In this document: piece by piece, positions 1 through 8,931 of the stretch | Layout of the letters: each line of letters starts with the position of its first letter | Numbering within the stretch: position 1 is the stretch's first letter | Source: CAZGWJ01 sp964529445 | GTDB lineage: Bacteria > Oederibacteriota > Muellerivitia > Muellerivitales > Muellerivitaceae | Reading direction: 5' to 3' | Length of the DNA stretch: 22,262 bases | Assembly (NCBI GenBank): GCA_964529445.1 | Contig: CAZGWJ010000041.1 | Span: 1-22,262, forward strand | The notes under the pieces: generated by a model | Told to the model about the DNA's origin: nothing | Database searches by the model: none | What the model saw: the letters and a program-made list of their open reading frames with translations, nothing else | Position numbers and translations under genes: made by a program

Positions 1-2
1 GC

Positions 3-1286
3 CCGACGCGCACCTTCACGCCGGTTCCGCCCACCGCGACGCCGACCCACACGGTGACGAACACCCTGACCCGGACCGCGACGAACACGCCCTCCATCAC
101 CTTCACTCCGACCCGCACCTTTACGGCCTCGAACACCTTCACCCCGACGTTGACCTTCACGGGAACCGCGTCGCCTTCGGCCACCTTCACGCATACGGGG
201 ACGCCGACGAGGACAGTCACCCCGACGCCTACGAGCACCAATACGGCCACCGCCACCGCGACCCGGACCGCCACGAACACGCCGACTATGACTTGGTCGT
301 CAACGCCTACCTTCTACCTTCCAACTTCTACCTCGTCACCTACGGTGACGTGGACGTGGACGGGCACGGCGCCTCCGCCGACGTTTACCCACTCGCCGAC
401 CATGACCTTCACCCGTACGGCGACTCTGTCCCCGACGGCATCGCCGACGGCGACGAGTTCTTGGACGTTGTCGTTCACCCCGACGCTCACCTTCACGGGC
501 ACCGCGTCGCCCTCGGCGACATGGACGAGCACTCCTTCGCCCACGAACACCCACAGCCCGACCTCATCCTGCACGCCCACAAACACGTTCACGAACACCC
601 CGACAGAGACCGACACCCCCACGTTCACGCCGACGCCGACCCACACCTCCACCCTCTCCTGGACACCGTCGGCAACCCCCACGATGACGGCATCGCCGAC
701 AACGACACGTACGCCGTCGGGAACCCCGACGACAACCTTCTCGGAAACGGCGACTTTGTCGCCGACATCGTCGCCAACGGCGACGAGTTCGTGGACGATG
801 ACTTCGACTCCAACCTACTCGGTGACTCCCTCCTTCACTCCCACCTTCACCTACACCTTCACGCCGACGGAGACGCCGACGGCTTCGACTACGGCGACGC
901 GTACCGCGACGCCTACGCTCACCGCAGGCCTCACGAACACCTTCACAGCACCACCAACCCAGTCCTTTACGCCGACCGAGACGCCGACCCCCGTTCCGGG
1001 CGATTGCGAGACCGTGAGGGTGTCCCATGCCTATCCCAATCCCGTGGCCCACGGCAACGCGGTTTACGTGGACCTGCTCTCGGGATGTCCGAAGACGGTT
1101 TCCTGGAAGGTGTACACGACGAATTATCGTCTGGTCGCGTGGGGGACCGAGCTGGTGACGGGGAAGAGAACCGCCGTTTGGGACCTGCGGGACTTCAAGG
1201 GCAGGCCCGTCGCCAACGGCTATTACCACTGGAAGTTCGAGAGCGACGGCGCCTTCGTCATCCGCAAGGTGATGGTCCTGAGGTAG
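3..1286 (+). CDS. Thr/Pro-repeat surface protein with FlgD/Por-tail-like C-terminal domain (5' partial)
   Basis: The reading frame is open to the left window edge, so the N-terminus and any signal peptide are missing; the GTG at 54 is only the first in-window start codon. About 310 visible residues are a low-complexity Thr/Pro/Ser tract made of short units such as TPTxTFT. The last ~95 residues are ordinary folded sequence with a YPNP motif, a WDLRDFKGRPVANGYY segment and a terminal RKVMVLR strand. That pattern is typical of FlgD Ig-like and type IX-style C-terminal domains of secreted proteins. Inferred role: a secreted or cell-surface protein in which the Thr/Pro tract is an extended, possibly glycosylated stalk and the C-terminal domain is an anchor or export signal. 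An intrinsic terminator follows 30 bp after the stop. Function beyond this is unknown. Confidence 0.8.
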   Translation, partial: PTRTFTPVPPTATPTHTVTNTLTRTATNTPSITFTPTRTFTASNTFTPTLTFTGTASPSATFTHTGTPTRTVTPTPTSTNTATATATRTATNTPTMTWSSTPTFYLPTSTSSPTVTWTWTGTAPPPTFTHSPTMTFTRTATLSPTASPTATSSWTLSFTPTLTFTGTASPSATWTSTPSPTNTHSPTSSCTPTNTFTNTPTETDTPTFTPTPTHTSTLSWTPSATPTMTASPTTTRTPSGTPTTTFSETATLSPTSSPTATSSWTMTSTPTYSVTPSFTPTFTYTFTPTETPTASTTATRTATPTLTAGLTNTFTAPPTQSFTPTETPTPVPGDCETVRVSHAYPNPVAHGNAVYVDLLSGCPKTVSWKVYTTNYRLVAWGTELVTGKRTAVWDLRDFKGRPVANGYYHWKFESDGAFVIRKVMVLR

Positions 1287-1315
1287 GAGAGACACGATCG
1301 GCGGGGAATCATCCG

Positions 1316-1341
1316 GGGGCGGCGAACAGCCGCCCCTTTTT
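1316..1341 (+). terminator. Rho-independent terminator of the Thr/Pro-repeat gene
   Basis: A perfect 8-bp GC stem (GGGGCGGC at 1316-1323, GCCGCCCC at 1329-1336) with a 5-base loop is followed directly by five T residues (1337-1341). It lies 30 bp after the stop at 1286. On the minus strand the hairpin lacks a following T run, so it should act mainly for the plus-strand gene. Confidence 0.9.
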
Positions 1342-1379
1342 CATTGCCAGGATTCCATCCGATGACCGGTCGGGAAGGG

Positions 1380-2537
1380 TCAGGCGGATTCGGGTGGGTC
1401 GGGGAAGAACAGCAGGAAGGTCGATCCCTTGCCGGGGACGCTTTCGACCCAGGCTCTCCCGCCGTGCAGGTCCATGACGCTTTTCACGGCCGCCAGGCCC
1501 AACCCCAGGCCCGAGGTTTTTCGGGCGATGTGATTCTCGACCTGGTAGAACTTGTCGAAGACGAGTTCCTGTTCGGCCTCCGGGATGCCTTTTCCCTCGT
1601 CCCGCACCCAAAGCACGGTTCCCTTGCGCCCGCCGCGTTCCTCGCGGCGGAATCCGGCCGTGACCGGTTTTCCGGACTCCGAGAACTTCAGGGCATTCGA
1701 GAGGAGATGGCCGAGGGCCTGCGGGAGCAGACGCGGGTCCGCGTAGATACCCGGATCCTCCCCGGGGAGGGGCTCCAGCGTGATCGTCCGGGAGGCGGTT
1801 TCGGGCCTGGCCGCGACGGCCTGCAGGGCCGCCTCCATCAGGGGTTTCACGGCCATGCGGGTTGGCCGGAGGTTCCCCGCATCCATTCCCAGGTGGGAAA
1901 CATCGACCAGTTCCTCGATGAGTTCCTTGAGCCGGTTCGCGTTGTCGATGATGATCCGGAGGTATTCCCTCGGCTCCTTCGCGGTCCTGCCCTTCAGATG
2001 GTTCTCCAGCAGGGCCAGGTACCCGAGGATGGGCGTCAGGGGGGTCTTCAACTCGTGGGAAACGACGGCCAGGAACTCGTCCTTCATCTTCTGGAGGCGC
2101 CCCAGCTCATGGAAATCCCTGACCATCCGGGACAAGAGACCCCGGATCTTGACGGCATAGAGGAGCGTCTTGCGAAGCAGTTCCGGGGTCAGCCCGTCCT
2201 TCGAGAGGTAATCCTGGGCGCCGTACTCCAGAGCCTGGGCGACCGCCTGCCCATCAGCCAGGCCGGTGAGGACGATGACGGGTCGCTCCCCGGAGATCCT
2301 CACCATCCTTCGCACGGAATCGGCCCCGTTCGAATCCGGAAGGCCCAGGTCCAGGAGGATGGCCTGGATCCCCGGGTCGGAAAGGCGCGACTCGGCCTCG
2401 GCCAGGGTCGATGCCGTTTCCAGGAGGATATCGAGGTCCTGGATGCGGTTGGCCTGCAGTTCCACCAGTTTGGCGTCCCCGGGGTTGTCCTCCACCAGCA
2501 GGACCCGCAGGCCCTGCGGCGCCGTCGTCACGCTCAT
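1380..2537 (-). CDS. Receiver-histidine kinase fusion protein (REC-HisKA-HATPase)
   Basis: A soluble 385-residue two-component protein. Residues ~10-130 form a receiver domain with the acidic pair E16/D17, phospho-acceptor D63 in LLDLGLP, T91 and K113. A short helical linker follows, then a HisKA domain with H161 in SHELKTPLTP and a HATPase domain with N281, the DEGKGIP box at 313 and the TSGLGLGL box at ~341. No membrane segment is seen. Input probably comes as a phosphoryl group or contact from another kinase, and output passes through H161. It is the last gene of the four-gene minus-strand operon. Its ATG lies in an ATGA overlap with the upstream receiver gene, with AAGGAG a suitable distance upstream, so translation is probably coupled. 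The cognate partner is not proven; the operon's stand-alone receiver is the obvious candidate. Confidence 0.9.
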   Translation of the reverse strand: MSVTTAPQGLRVLLVEDNPGDAKLVELQANRIQDLDILLETASTLAEAESRLSDPGIQAILLDLGLPDSNGADSVRRMVRISGERPVIVLTGLADGQAVAQALEYGAQDYLSKDGLTPELLRKTLLYAVKIRGLLSRMVRDFHELGRLQKMKDEFLAVVSHELKTPLTPILGYLALLENHLKGRTAKEPREYLRIIIDNANRLKELIEELVDVSHLGMDAGNLRPTRMAVKPLMEAALQAVAARPETASRTITLEPLPGEDPGIYADPRLLPQALGHLLSNALKFSESGKPVTAGFRREERGGRKGTVLWVRDEGKGIPEAEQELVFDKFYQVENHIARKTSGLGLGLAAVKSVMDLHGGRAWVESVPGKGSTFLLFFPDPPESA

Positions 2538-2989
2538 CGGGCGTTCTCCTTGTCCTGGGGGGGTAGTTTGACCACCGTGAGCCAGAAGTCCTCGATCGAC
2601 GCGATGATCTTGTAGAACTGGGCCATGTCGATGGGTTTCGTGATGTAGCAGTTGGCGTGGGAATTGTAGCTCCTCAGGATGTCCTCCTCGGCCTGGGACG
2701 TGGTGAGGACCACCACCGGGATGCGCTTCAGGTCGGGATCGGTCTTGATCTCGCGGAGCAGTTCGCGGCCGTCCTTGCGCGGCAGGTTCAGGTCCAGGAG
2801 GATGAGGTCGGGGCGGGGGGCCTGGGAGAAACGGCCCTGCCGCGTCAGGAACTCGGAGGCCTCCACGCCGTCCACCACGATGTGGATCAGGTTGCGCAAC
2901 CGGCCCTTCTTGAAGGCCTCGATGGCGAGCCGCACGTCGCCTTCGTTGTCCTCCACCATCAGGATGTCGATGGGCTTGATGTCATCCAT
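2534..2989 (-). CDS. Single-domain response regulator, Rcp1-like
   Basis: A 151-residue stand-alone receiver. It has the acidic pair E13/D14, phospho-acceptor D66 in LILLDLNLP, T96, and K118 in ITKP, so it should be phosphorylatable. The VEDNEGD start and the LDLNLPRKDG segment are typical of Rcp1-like regulators, which commonly pair with kinases carrying a SHDxQEPLRM H-box; both upstream kinases carry that box. There is no output domain, so it probably shuttles phosphoryl groups or binds a target protein. Its ATG overlaps the upstream kinase stop by 8 nt, and its TGA overlaps the next ATG by 4 nt. Confidence 0.92.
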   Translation of the reverse strand: MDDIKPIDILMVEDNEGDVRLAIEAFKKGRLRNLIHIVVDGVEASEFLTRQGRFSQAPRPDLILLDLNLPRKDGRELLREIKTDPDLKRIPVVVLTTSQAEEDILRSYNSHANCYITKPIDMAQFYKIIASIEDFWLTVVKLPPQDKENAR

Positions 2990-4703
2990 TCGCCGCCTCC
3001 TGGAGGGCCGGGAGCGTGAAGATGAAGCTCGATCCTGATCCCGGCTTGGATTCGACCCGGATCCTCCCTCCGTGCCTCTCCACGATGCGACGGCAGAGGG
3101 CGAGGCCGATGCCGGTTCCGGGATAGCGGTCCCGGGAGTGGAGTCGCTGGAAGACCTGGAAGATCCGGTCGTGGTACTGCTCCTCGATGCCGATCCCGTT
3201 GTCCTTCACGGAGATGGTCCAAAGGTTGTCGGCCGGGACCGCCTCGATGTGGACCCGGGGGGGTTTTTCTCCCCTGAATTTAAGCGCGTTGCCGACGAGG
3301 TTCTGGAACAACTGCACCATCTGTCCCCGGTCGGCCGGCAGGGTCGGCAGGTCCCCGTTGGTGACGATCGCTCCGGATTCCTCGACCACCTGCCGCAGGT
3401 TGGCGAGGGCCTCCCCCAGCGCCGAGTGCAGGTCCACGGGGCGGAGGACGTCGGCCTGGGTCTCCAGGCGCGAGAAGGCGAGAAGGTCGCTGACGAGGGC
3501 GGATAGCCGCTGGGCGCCGCCGACGGCATACCCGATGTATTCCCTCGATTCGAGGTCGAGGCGGGCCTGCTCCTTCGTTTCCAGGACCTGCAGGAACGAG
3601 GCGATCATCCGAAGGGGTTCCTGGAAGTCGTGGGAGACCGCGTAGGCGAATTGCTGGAGTTCCCGGTTGGAATGTTTCAGGTCGTCGATCGCCTGCTGGA
3701 GGCGGAGGGAATCCCGCTTGCGTTGGGAGATGTCCCTCAGGATGCCGCTCGTGCCGATGACCCGTCCCTGGCCGTCGCGCAGGAGCCGCCCGTATTCCTC
3801 CACCCAGGCGGTATTCCCGTCGCGGTCGATGATCCGGAACTCGGTCAGGAAGGAACTGTCGTTGGCCATGACCTCCCCGAGCTCCCTGAGCAGGCGCGGC
3901 CGGTCCTCGGGGTGCAGGAATTCCAGGAATCCCCGGCCGACCAGGTCCTCGGGGCGGTAACCGTACCGGGAGACCTGGGGGCCGATGTGGACGATGAGGC
4001 CCTCGGCGTCGAGCTGGTAGATCACGTCCAGGATGTTCTCCGCCAGGAGGCGGTGCTTTTCCTCGCTCGCCCGCAAGGCCTCCTCGATCCGGCGGCGCTC
4101 GGCGTTTTCCTTCTCGAGACGCCGGTTGGACTGGGCCAACTCCCGGGTTCTCTCCCGGACCCTCCGGTCCATCTCCTCGTGGGCCTGGATGAGGCCGAGC
4201 TCGGCCTGGCGCTGCCGGGTCCGGTCGATGCCGACGCTGATGGTCTTGACCAGGCGCCCGTCGGAGTTGCGGATGCCGCGGTTCGTCCAGGCGACCCAGA
4301 CCTTCTCGCCGTTCTTCCGGACGTTCTCGTTCTCGCTGCTGGTGAACTCGTCGGGCGCCTTCTGGACCATCTTCATCTTGATCCGGAGATCCTGCCCCTG
4401 GTTGTCCACGGGCGCGACGATGGTCCCGACGACGTTGCGCCCCAGGATCTCCTCGGGCGCGAAGCCGAAGAACTCCAGGCCGTAGGGGTTGAGGAAGAGG
4501 ATGTCGCCTTCGGGGTCCCATTCCAGGACGATGCAGGACGATTGTTCGATGAGGGTGCGATACCGTTGGTCGCGGTCCTGCGGGGATCCGGCAGGGGCTT
4601 TCCGAGCGCCATCGCCGTGAGGGAGGGCGGTCTTCGGGGCGCGGGATCGATGCTTCCTCATGGGAACCCCCCGGGGCGCGTGGTGGATGGGGGTATTATA
4701 CAT
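2982..4703 (-). CDS. Soluble PAS-PAS sensor histidine kinase
   Basis: Up to 573 residues and no membrane segment. Domains in order: PAS (~47-160), a charged coiled-coil stretch (~160-215), PAS (~215-330), then HisKA with H358 in SHDFQEPLRM and HATPase with N472, DNGIGI at 501 and GTGIGLAL at ~529. The kinase core is closely similar to that of the upstream gene, so the two are tandem paralogs. The start is uncertain. ATG 4703 would overlap the upstream stop by 8 nt (ATGTATAA), the same geometry as the next junction, but has no Shine-Dalgarno sequence. ATG 4661 (residue 15) has a run of G residues 5 nt upstream. The likely phosphoryl acceptor is the overlapping Rcp1-like receiver. The PAS ligands are unknown. 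Confidence 0.88.
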   Translation of the reverse strand: MYNTPIHHAPRGVPMRKHRSRAPKTALPHGDGARKAPAGSPQDRDQRYRTLIEQSSCIVLEWDPEGDILFLNPYGLEFFGFAPEEILGRNVVGTIVAPVDNQGQDLRIKMKMVQKAPDEFTSSENENVRKNGEKVWVAWTNRGIRNSDGRLVKTISVGIDRTRQRQAELGLIQAHEEMDRRVRERTRELAQSNRRLEKENAERRRIEEALRASEEKHRLLAENILDVIYQLDAEGLIVHIGPQVSRYGYRPEDLVGRGFLEFLHPEDRPRLLRELGEVMANDSSFLTEFRIIDRDGNTAWVEEYGRLLRDGQGRVIGTSGILRDISQRKRDSLRLQQAIDDLKHSNRELQQFAYAVSHDFQEPLRMIASFLQVLETKEQARLDLESREYIGYAVGGAQRLSALVSDLLAFSRLETQADVLRPVDLHSALGEALANLRQVVEESGAIVTNGDLPTLPADRGQMVQLFQNLVGNALKFRGEKPPRVHIEAVPADNLWTISVKDNGIGIEEQYHDRIFQVFQRLHSRDRYPGTGIGLALCRRIVERHGGRIRVESKPGSGSSFIFTLPALQEAANG

Positions 4704-7700
4704 CCGGGCGGTTCTTCGGGCCGGCCGGTGGGCGGTTCGGCAGGGTGAAACGAAAAACCGAGCCCGATCCGGGGGTGGATTCGACCCCGATCTTCCCGCC
4801 GTGACGCGCCACGATGCGTTGGCAGAGGGCGAGCCCGATCCCGGTCCCCGGGTACTGGCCCCGTGCGTGCAACCGCTGGAAGATCTTCTGGAAATAGCGT
4901 TCCTCGATGCCGATCCCGTTGTCCCTCACGGAAATGATCCAGGAATCCCCGGTCGGGGTGGCCTGGACCTGGATGCGGGGAGGGTCTTTCCCCCGGAACT
5001 TCAAGGCGTTGCCGACGAGGTTCTGGAACAACTGGACCATCTGCCCGTGGTCGGCCGGGAGCGTCGGAAGGTCGCCGCTGGTGACGGTGGCGCCGGTTTC
5101 CTCGATCATCTGGTGAAGGTTCTTGAGGGCCTCGTTCAGCGCCTCCCGCAGGTTCGTGGGCCGGAGGGGTTTGCCCCGGGATTCCAGGCGGGAGAAGGTG
5201 AGGAGGTCGTTGATGAGATTCTGGAGTCGCTGGGCCCCGTTCCGGGCGTACCCGATGTATTCACGCGATTCGAGGTCGAGGCGGCCGGTCTCCTTCTGCT
5301 CCAGGAGTTGAAGGAAGGAGGAGATCATCCGCAGGGGTTCCTGCAGGTCGTGGGAGGCCACGTAGGCGAACTGCTCGAGTTCCCGGTTGGACCGCTCCAG
5401 GTCTTCCATCGCCCGCTGAAGGGCCAGGGCGGCCTTCTTGCGCTCGGTGATGTCCTGCACCGTGCCGACGATCTCTAAGGCCCTGCGGGAAGGCCCGTCC
5501 CCCTCGAATGTCGTGACGCCGTAGGCCTCGATCCAGGTTTCCTGCCCGTCGGGCCGGTTCAGGCGGTACTCGGCCCGGTAGACGCCCGGCCCGGCCGGGT
5601 TCAGGGCGCTCGCGAGGGCTTTTTGGGCGACGGGGAGGTCGTTTCCGTGGATGAACGGGAGGATCCGTTCGCTCGGCAGGGCGCTCCCCTCGATCCCGAA
5701 GATGCGCCGGTAACCCTCGTCGAACTGGACGAGGTCCGTCCCGAGGTCGAAACGCCACCAGCCCAGCCGGGCCGAGTCGAGAGCCAGCTGGCGCTGGCGC
5801 GCGAGGGCGACCCGCTCGGTTTCCAGGTCCTTCCGGTGGGTGATGTCCCGCACGGTGCCCACCAGGCTCACGAGCCGCCGGGTGGGCCCCTCCCCCTCGT
5901 AATTCGCGGCCCCGTGGGCTTCGATCCAGACATTGCGCCCGTCGTGGCGGTGGATCCGGTACTCGAGGGCGTAGGGCTTGGGGTCCCCGGCGTCCAGGGA
6001 CTTCCGGATCGCCGAGAGCACCCGGTCTCGATCCTCGGGATGCAGGAGCGCCGCGGTGACCGCCATCGGGTGGTGCCCGCCTGAGATGCCGTGGATCTCC
6101 TGGAAAACCTCGTCGACCGTGACGACGTCGCGGGAGGGGTCGTAGCTCCACCAGCCCATGTGGGCCGCCTCCAGGGCCAGTTGCCTCTGCTGGGCCATAG
6201 CGTTCCGCTCCGCCTCGGCCCGCTTTCGGTCGGACACATCCCGGAGGAACACCAGCGCGCCGTCCTGGCCCTCGTGACGGAAGGGGACCGCCGAGCCCTC
6301 GCCGGGAATGACAATGCCGTCCATTCTCAGGTAGAGGGCCTCGACGTGGGGGACGGGCCTTTTTTCCTCGTTGAGGATCCGCATCCGCTCCCGGGCTGCC
6401 TCCCGGTAATCCGGATGCAGGCGTTCCAGCAGGGGATGGCCGATGAGGTCGAGGGGGCTTTCGGCCCCGAAGAAACGGGCCGTTGCGGGGTTCGCGTAGG
6501 CGAAGAGGCCCCTTGTCTGGATGAAGATGGCGTCCGGGGAGCTCTCGATGAGCAGGCGGGACCTGTTTTCGCTCTCGTGAAGGGCCGTTTGTGCCTGCTT
6601 CAGGCGCGTGATGTCCAAAACGAAACCGATGATCTCCCTGCGGTTCCCGGGCATCAGGGCGTCGGAGATGAGAACGGGGATGCGGGTCCCGTCCCGACGG
6701 ATGTATTCCTTCTCGTAGGGCTCGCAGGACCCCTTCTCCTCCAGTTCGCGGAGGGCCTTCTCGTCGGCGGCGACCCATTCGGGCGGTGTGAGGGCGCGCC
6801 AATCCACGCGCCCGCTTTGCAGGTCGTCCAGATCGTGGCCGGTGATCCGAAGGTAGTATTCGTTGGCGTGGAGGATCCTTCCGTCCGGAGAGGCCAGGAC
6901 GATGCCCATGATCCCGGCGTCGAAGAACTGCTTGAGTTTCTGCTCGCTCTCCCGCAGGGCCTGCTCGGCTTGCTTGCGCTCCGAAATGTCCAGCACGAAG
7001 GCGGCCCCCCGGGTGCGGTCATCGCTGATCGTGGCCGCGCCCATGAGAACCTGCACCCGGGAGCCGTCCTTGCGGAGGTATTCCTTTTCCGCGGTGCCGG
7101 AGAAGACGCCCTTTTCCAGGAGTTCCCGGATGACCCGCTCGTCCTGTTCGCGGTATTCCGGGGGCGTCATGTTCTTCCAGTCGATACGTCCCTGTCCGAG
7201 GTCCTCCCGTGTGTAACCGACGATCTCCAGGAAGCGGTCGTTGGCGTCGGTGATGCGGCCGTCCATGTCCCAGAAGAGAACCCCGATGATGCCGGAATCC
7301 AGGAAACGCTTCAGTTTCCTGTCGTTCTCGGCCAGGAGCGTGTTCATGCGCGCGAGGGCCCGGTAATGCGAGCGGACGCTCCGATGCCTCAGGATGATGA
7401 AAAAACCGGCGATTCCCGCGCAGAGGGCCAGGACGACGGCCAGGATGGCGTTGTTGCTGGCGCGCAACGCTGAGAAGGCCTCGTCCCGGTCGATCTTGGA
7501 GACGAGGTACCAGGGTGTGCCCGGCACGGGGCGGTAGGAGGCCAGAACGCGGTGTCCCCGGTAATCGATCCCCTCCATGGTGCCGCGGCCGCCCAGGCGG
7601 ACGGCCTGGGCGGCGGGAAGGACGGCTTGGGACAGGGGATAGCGGAGTTTCAGAGCCGACTCCCTGCGGAAACGGAGGTCGTTCAGGAACAGGACTGAAT

Positions 7701-8388
7701 CGCCGTCCTTGCGCACGAGCAGGGTTTCGGCACTGCGGCTGACGATGGGCCATTGCTGGATCATGGGGAAGAAGTTCCGGCCGCAATCCCAGATCAGGAC
7801 ATAAGCCAGGAGGGGGCGTCGCGGGGAGTCATCCGTCATCAGGGGTACCATCACGGAGAGGTGGGGCGAGGGATGGCCTGGGCACTCGTGGATGTCGAGC
7901 AGGACGGGTTGCCGCCCGTTCAGGACCGAACGGATCTGTTCCTGGATCACGGGCGAGTGGGCGGGTTCTCCCTGTCGGGTCCGGAGGATGACGCGCCCGC
8001 TCCCATCGACGAGCTGGACTTCCGCGTAACCGTAATGCCGTACGATGGAATTCATCCTTCGGAGCATGCGGGATCTCATGAAAGGATCGCCGGATGCGAC
8101 CTGGGATGCTTCCCGGTCGAGAAGGGGGCGGTCCGACAGGGTCAGGGCGTCGCTCATGCGCTCGCGGACCCATTGCGCGACCTGGTCCGTCTTGATCCGC
8201 GTGATGGATTCCAGGTCGTCGACGACTTGATGCCGAATGACATCCGCCTGTCGCCGGTGGATGAAATATCCGGCCGATCCAATGATGACCGCAACGACCA
8301 GGAACTGCCAGAGAAGGGCCCGGGGGAAGGCCTCGGGGAGGGGATGGGCGGGCGTTTGCTGGGGGAGTGGAACGGTTTCCATGAACAT
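4696..8388 (-). CDS. Membrane sensor histidine kinase with extracytoplasmic domain and five PAS domains
   Basis: About 1230 residues. A membrane helix at ~24-44 and a second at ~314-334 bracket a ~270-residue extracytoplasmic sensor region resembling a Cache-type domain. Five PAS domains follow (~358-473, 478-598, 603-723, 736-858, 867-988). HisKA carries H1013 in SHDLQEPLRM and HATPase carries N1127, DNGIGI at ~1156 and GTGIGLAL. PAS1/PAS2 resemble each other, as do PAS4/PAS5, suggesting internal duplication. Compared with its downstream paralog it lacks three residues in the F-box (IFQRLH instead of IFQVFQRLH). The frame is open up to an ATG at 8589, but the added 67 residues look non-coding. 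I chose ATG 8388, with ATG 8382 as an alternative better spaced from a GGGA. It is the first gene of the operon. The signal it senses is unknown. Confidence 0.88.
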   Translation of the reverse strand: MFMETVPLPQQTPAHPLPEAFPRALLWQFLVVAVIIGSAGYFIHRRQADVIRHQVVDDLESITRIKTDQVAQWVRERMSDALTLSDRPLLDREASQVASGDPFMRSRMLRRMNSIVRHYGYAEVQLVDGSGRVILRTRQGEPAHSPVIQEQIRSVLNGRQPVLLDIHECPGHPSPHLSVMVPLMTDDSPRRPLLAYVLIWDCGRNFFPMIQQWPIVSRSAETLLVRKDGDSVLFLNDLRFRRESALKLRYPLSQAVLPAAQAVRLGGRGTMEGIDYRGHRVLASYRPVPGTPWYLVSKIDRDEAFSALRASNNAILAVVLALCAGIAGFFIILRHRSVRSHYRALARMNTLLAENDRKLKRFLDSGIIGVLFWDMDGRITDANDRFLEIVGYTREDLGQGRIDWKNMTPPEYREQDERVIRELLEKGVFSGTAEKEYLRKDGSRVQVLMGAATISDDRTRGAAFVLDISERKQAEQALRESEQKLKQFFDAGIMGIVLASPDGRILHANEYYLRITGHDLDDLQSGRVDWRALTPPEWVAADEKALRELEEKGSCEPYEKEYIRRDGTRIPVLISDALMPGNRREIIGFVLDITRLKQAQTALHESENRSRLLIESSPDAIFIQTRGLFAYANPATARFFGAESPLDLIGHPLLERLHPDYREAARERMRILNEEKRPVPHVEALYLRMDGIVIPGEGSAVPFRHEGQDGALVFLRDVSDRKRAEAERNAMAQQRQLALEAAHMGWWSYDPSRDVVTVDEVFQEIHGISGGHHPMAVTAALLHPEDRDRVLSAIRKSLDAGDPKPYALEYRIHRHDGRNVWIEAHGAANYEGEGPTRRLVSLVGTVRDITHRKDLETERVALARQRQLALDSARLGWWRFDLGTDLVQFDEGYRRIFGIEGSALPSERILPFIHGNDLPVAQKALASALNPAGPGVYRAEYRLNRPDGQETWIEAYGVTTFEGDGPSRRALEIVGTVQDITERKKAALALQRAMEDLERSNRELEQFAYVASHDLQEPLRMISSFLQLLEQKETGRLDLESREYIGYARNGAQRLQNLINDLLTFSRLESRGKPLRPTNLREALNEALKNLHQMIEETGATVTSGDLPTLPADHGQMVQLFQNLVGNALKFRGKDPPRIQVQATPTGDSWIISVRDNGIGIEERYFQKIFQRLHARGQYPGTGIGLALCQRIVARHGGKIGVESTPGSGSVFRFTLPNRPPAGPKNRPDV

Positions 8389-8931
8389 CCCGTCAGTCAA
8401 TGGATTAACTACTTTAATATTACCGCCACGACGCAGGGTAGGGGTACCGGATTTTGATGATGGAGGGAGCGGCCGGATGCTGAAATGACCCCCGGAATGA
8501 GCATTATTCCGATGACGTTTTTGGGGCAATCGGGAATGGCTGAGTGCTGGAAAAGGGGGGACAAGAATGTCCGGGTCGATGTTTCCCATCCTGCGACCGG
8601 GGGCATTTAAGGCCTGTCATTCCGGTGATTCCGGCCGATCGACCGTGATCGATGGGTAAGAACGACTCATGTTTCGCGGCGTATTCGCGGGGGGGGCGGA
8701 CGCTTGGAATTTCCAGTCGGGAACGGGTGAATGGTCGATGGGATGTTAGCCCCCGCTTCGACGGGGTGAGGGAGGAAACGAACCCCGGCCGTTTCTCTAA
8801 TGGTCATGCGGCCTGCAGGGTGAAAAAGCCGTCTCAATGTTGGAAAAAACCGGGATGCCCCGATGGCGGGAATTGGCATGTCCCTTGCTTAAGGAAGGTG
8901 GGTGCAAATTTCGCTCGCGCGAGGCCGCATG
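8389..8931. other. Divergent intergenic region between two kinase operons
   Basis: This gap holds the control regions of the minus-strand operon (starting ~8388) and the plus-strand kinase gene (8932). It contains an AT-rich tract at 8395-8425 just before the minus-strand start, where a promoter is likely, although I find no convincing -35/-10 pair. It also has short direct repeats at ~8609-8656 (gattccgg and gatcgaccgtgatcga) that could be regulator sites, and the sigma-54 promoter at 8873-8889. No gene in the gap is supported. Confidence 0.6.
8873..8889 (+). promoter_or_regulatory. Sigma-54 (RpoN) promoter
   Basis: TTGGCATGTCCCTTGCT matches the sigma-54 consensus (YTGGCACG-N4-TTGCW), with the invariant GG at 8875-8876 and GC at 8887-8888 at the correct spacing. 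Transcription should begin near 8900. This excludes the GTG at 8902 as start of the kinase gene and favours ATG 8932. An AAA+ enhancer-binding activator would be needed; none is encoded in this window. Confidence 0.82.

Noticed and set aside
293..1000. Long open frames on both strands within the Thr/Pro-repeat gene, and the tract as a possible CRISPR
   Set aside because: The frames come from the 3- and 6-bp periodicity of the repeat DNA. There are no conserved repeats of fixed length with unique spacers.
4695..4700. TATAAT on the minus strand at the junction of the two kinase genes
   Set aside because: No -35 element at a suitable distance, and the sequence is explained by the overlapping stop and start codons.
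8389..8589. N-terminal extension of the large kinase to ATG 8589
   Set aside because: The extra residues have no domain character and include an AT-rich promoter-like patch; the membrane segment follows naturally from 8388.
8902..8931. GTG start at 8902 with AAGGAAGG upstream
   Set aside because: The sigma-54 promoter would start transcription near 8900, leaving no room for that ribosome binding site.
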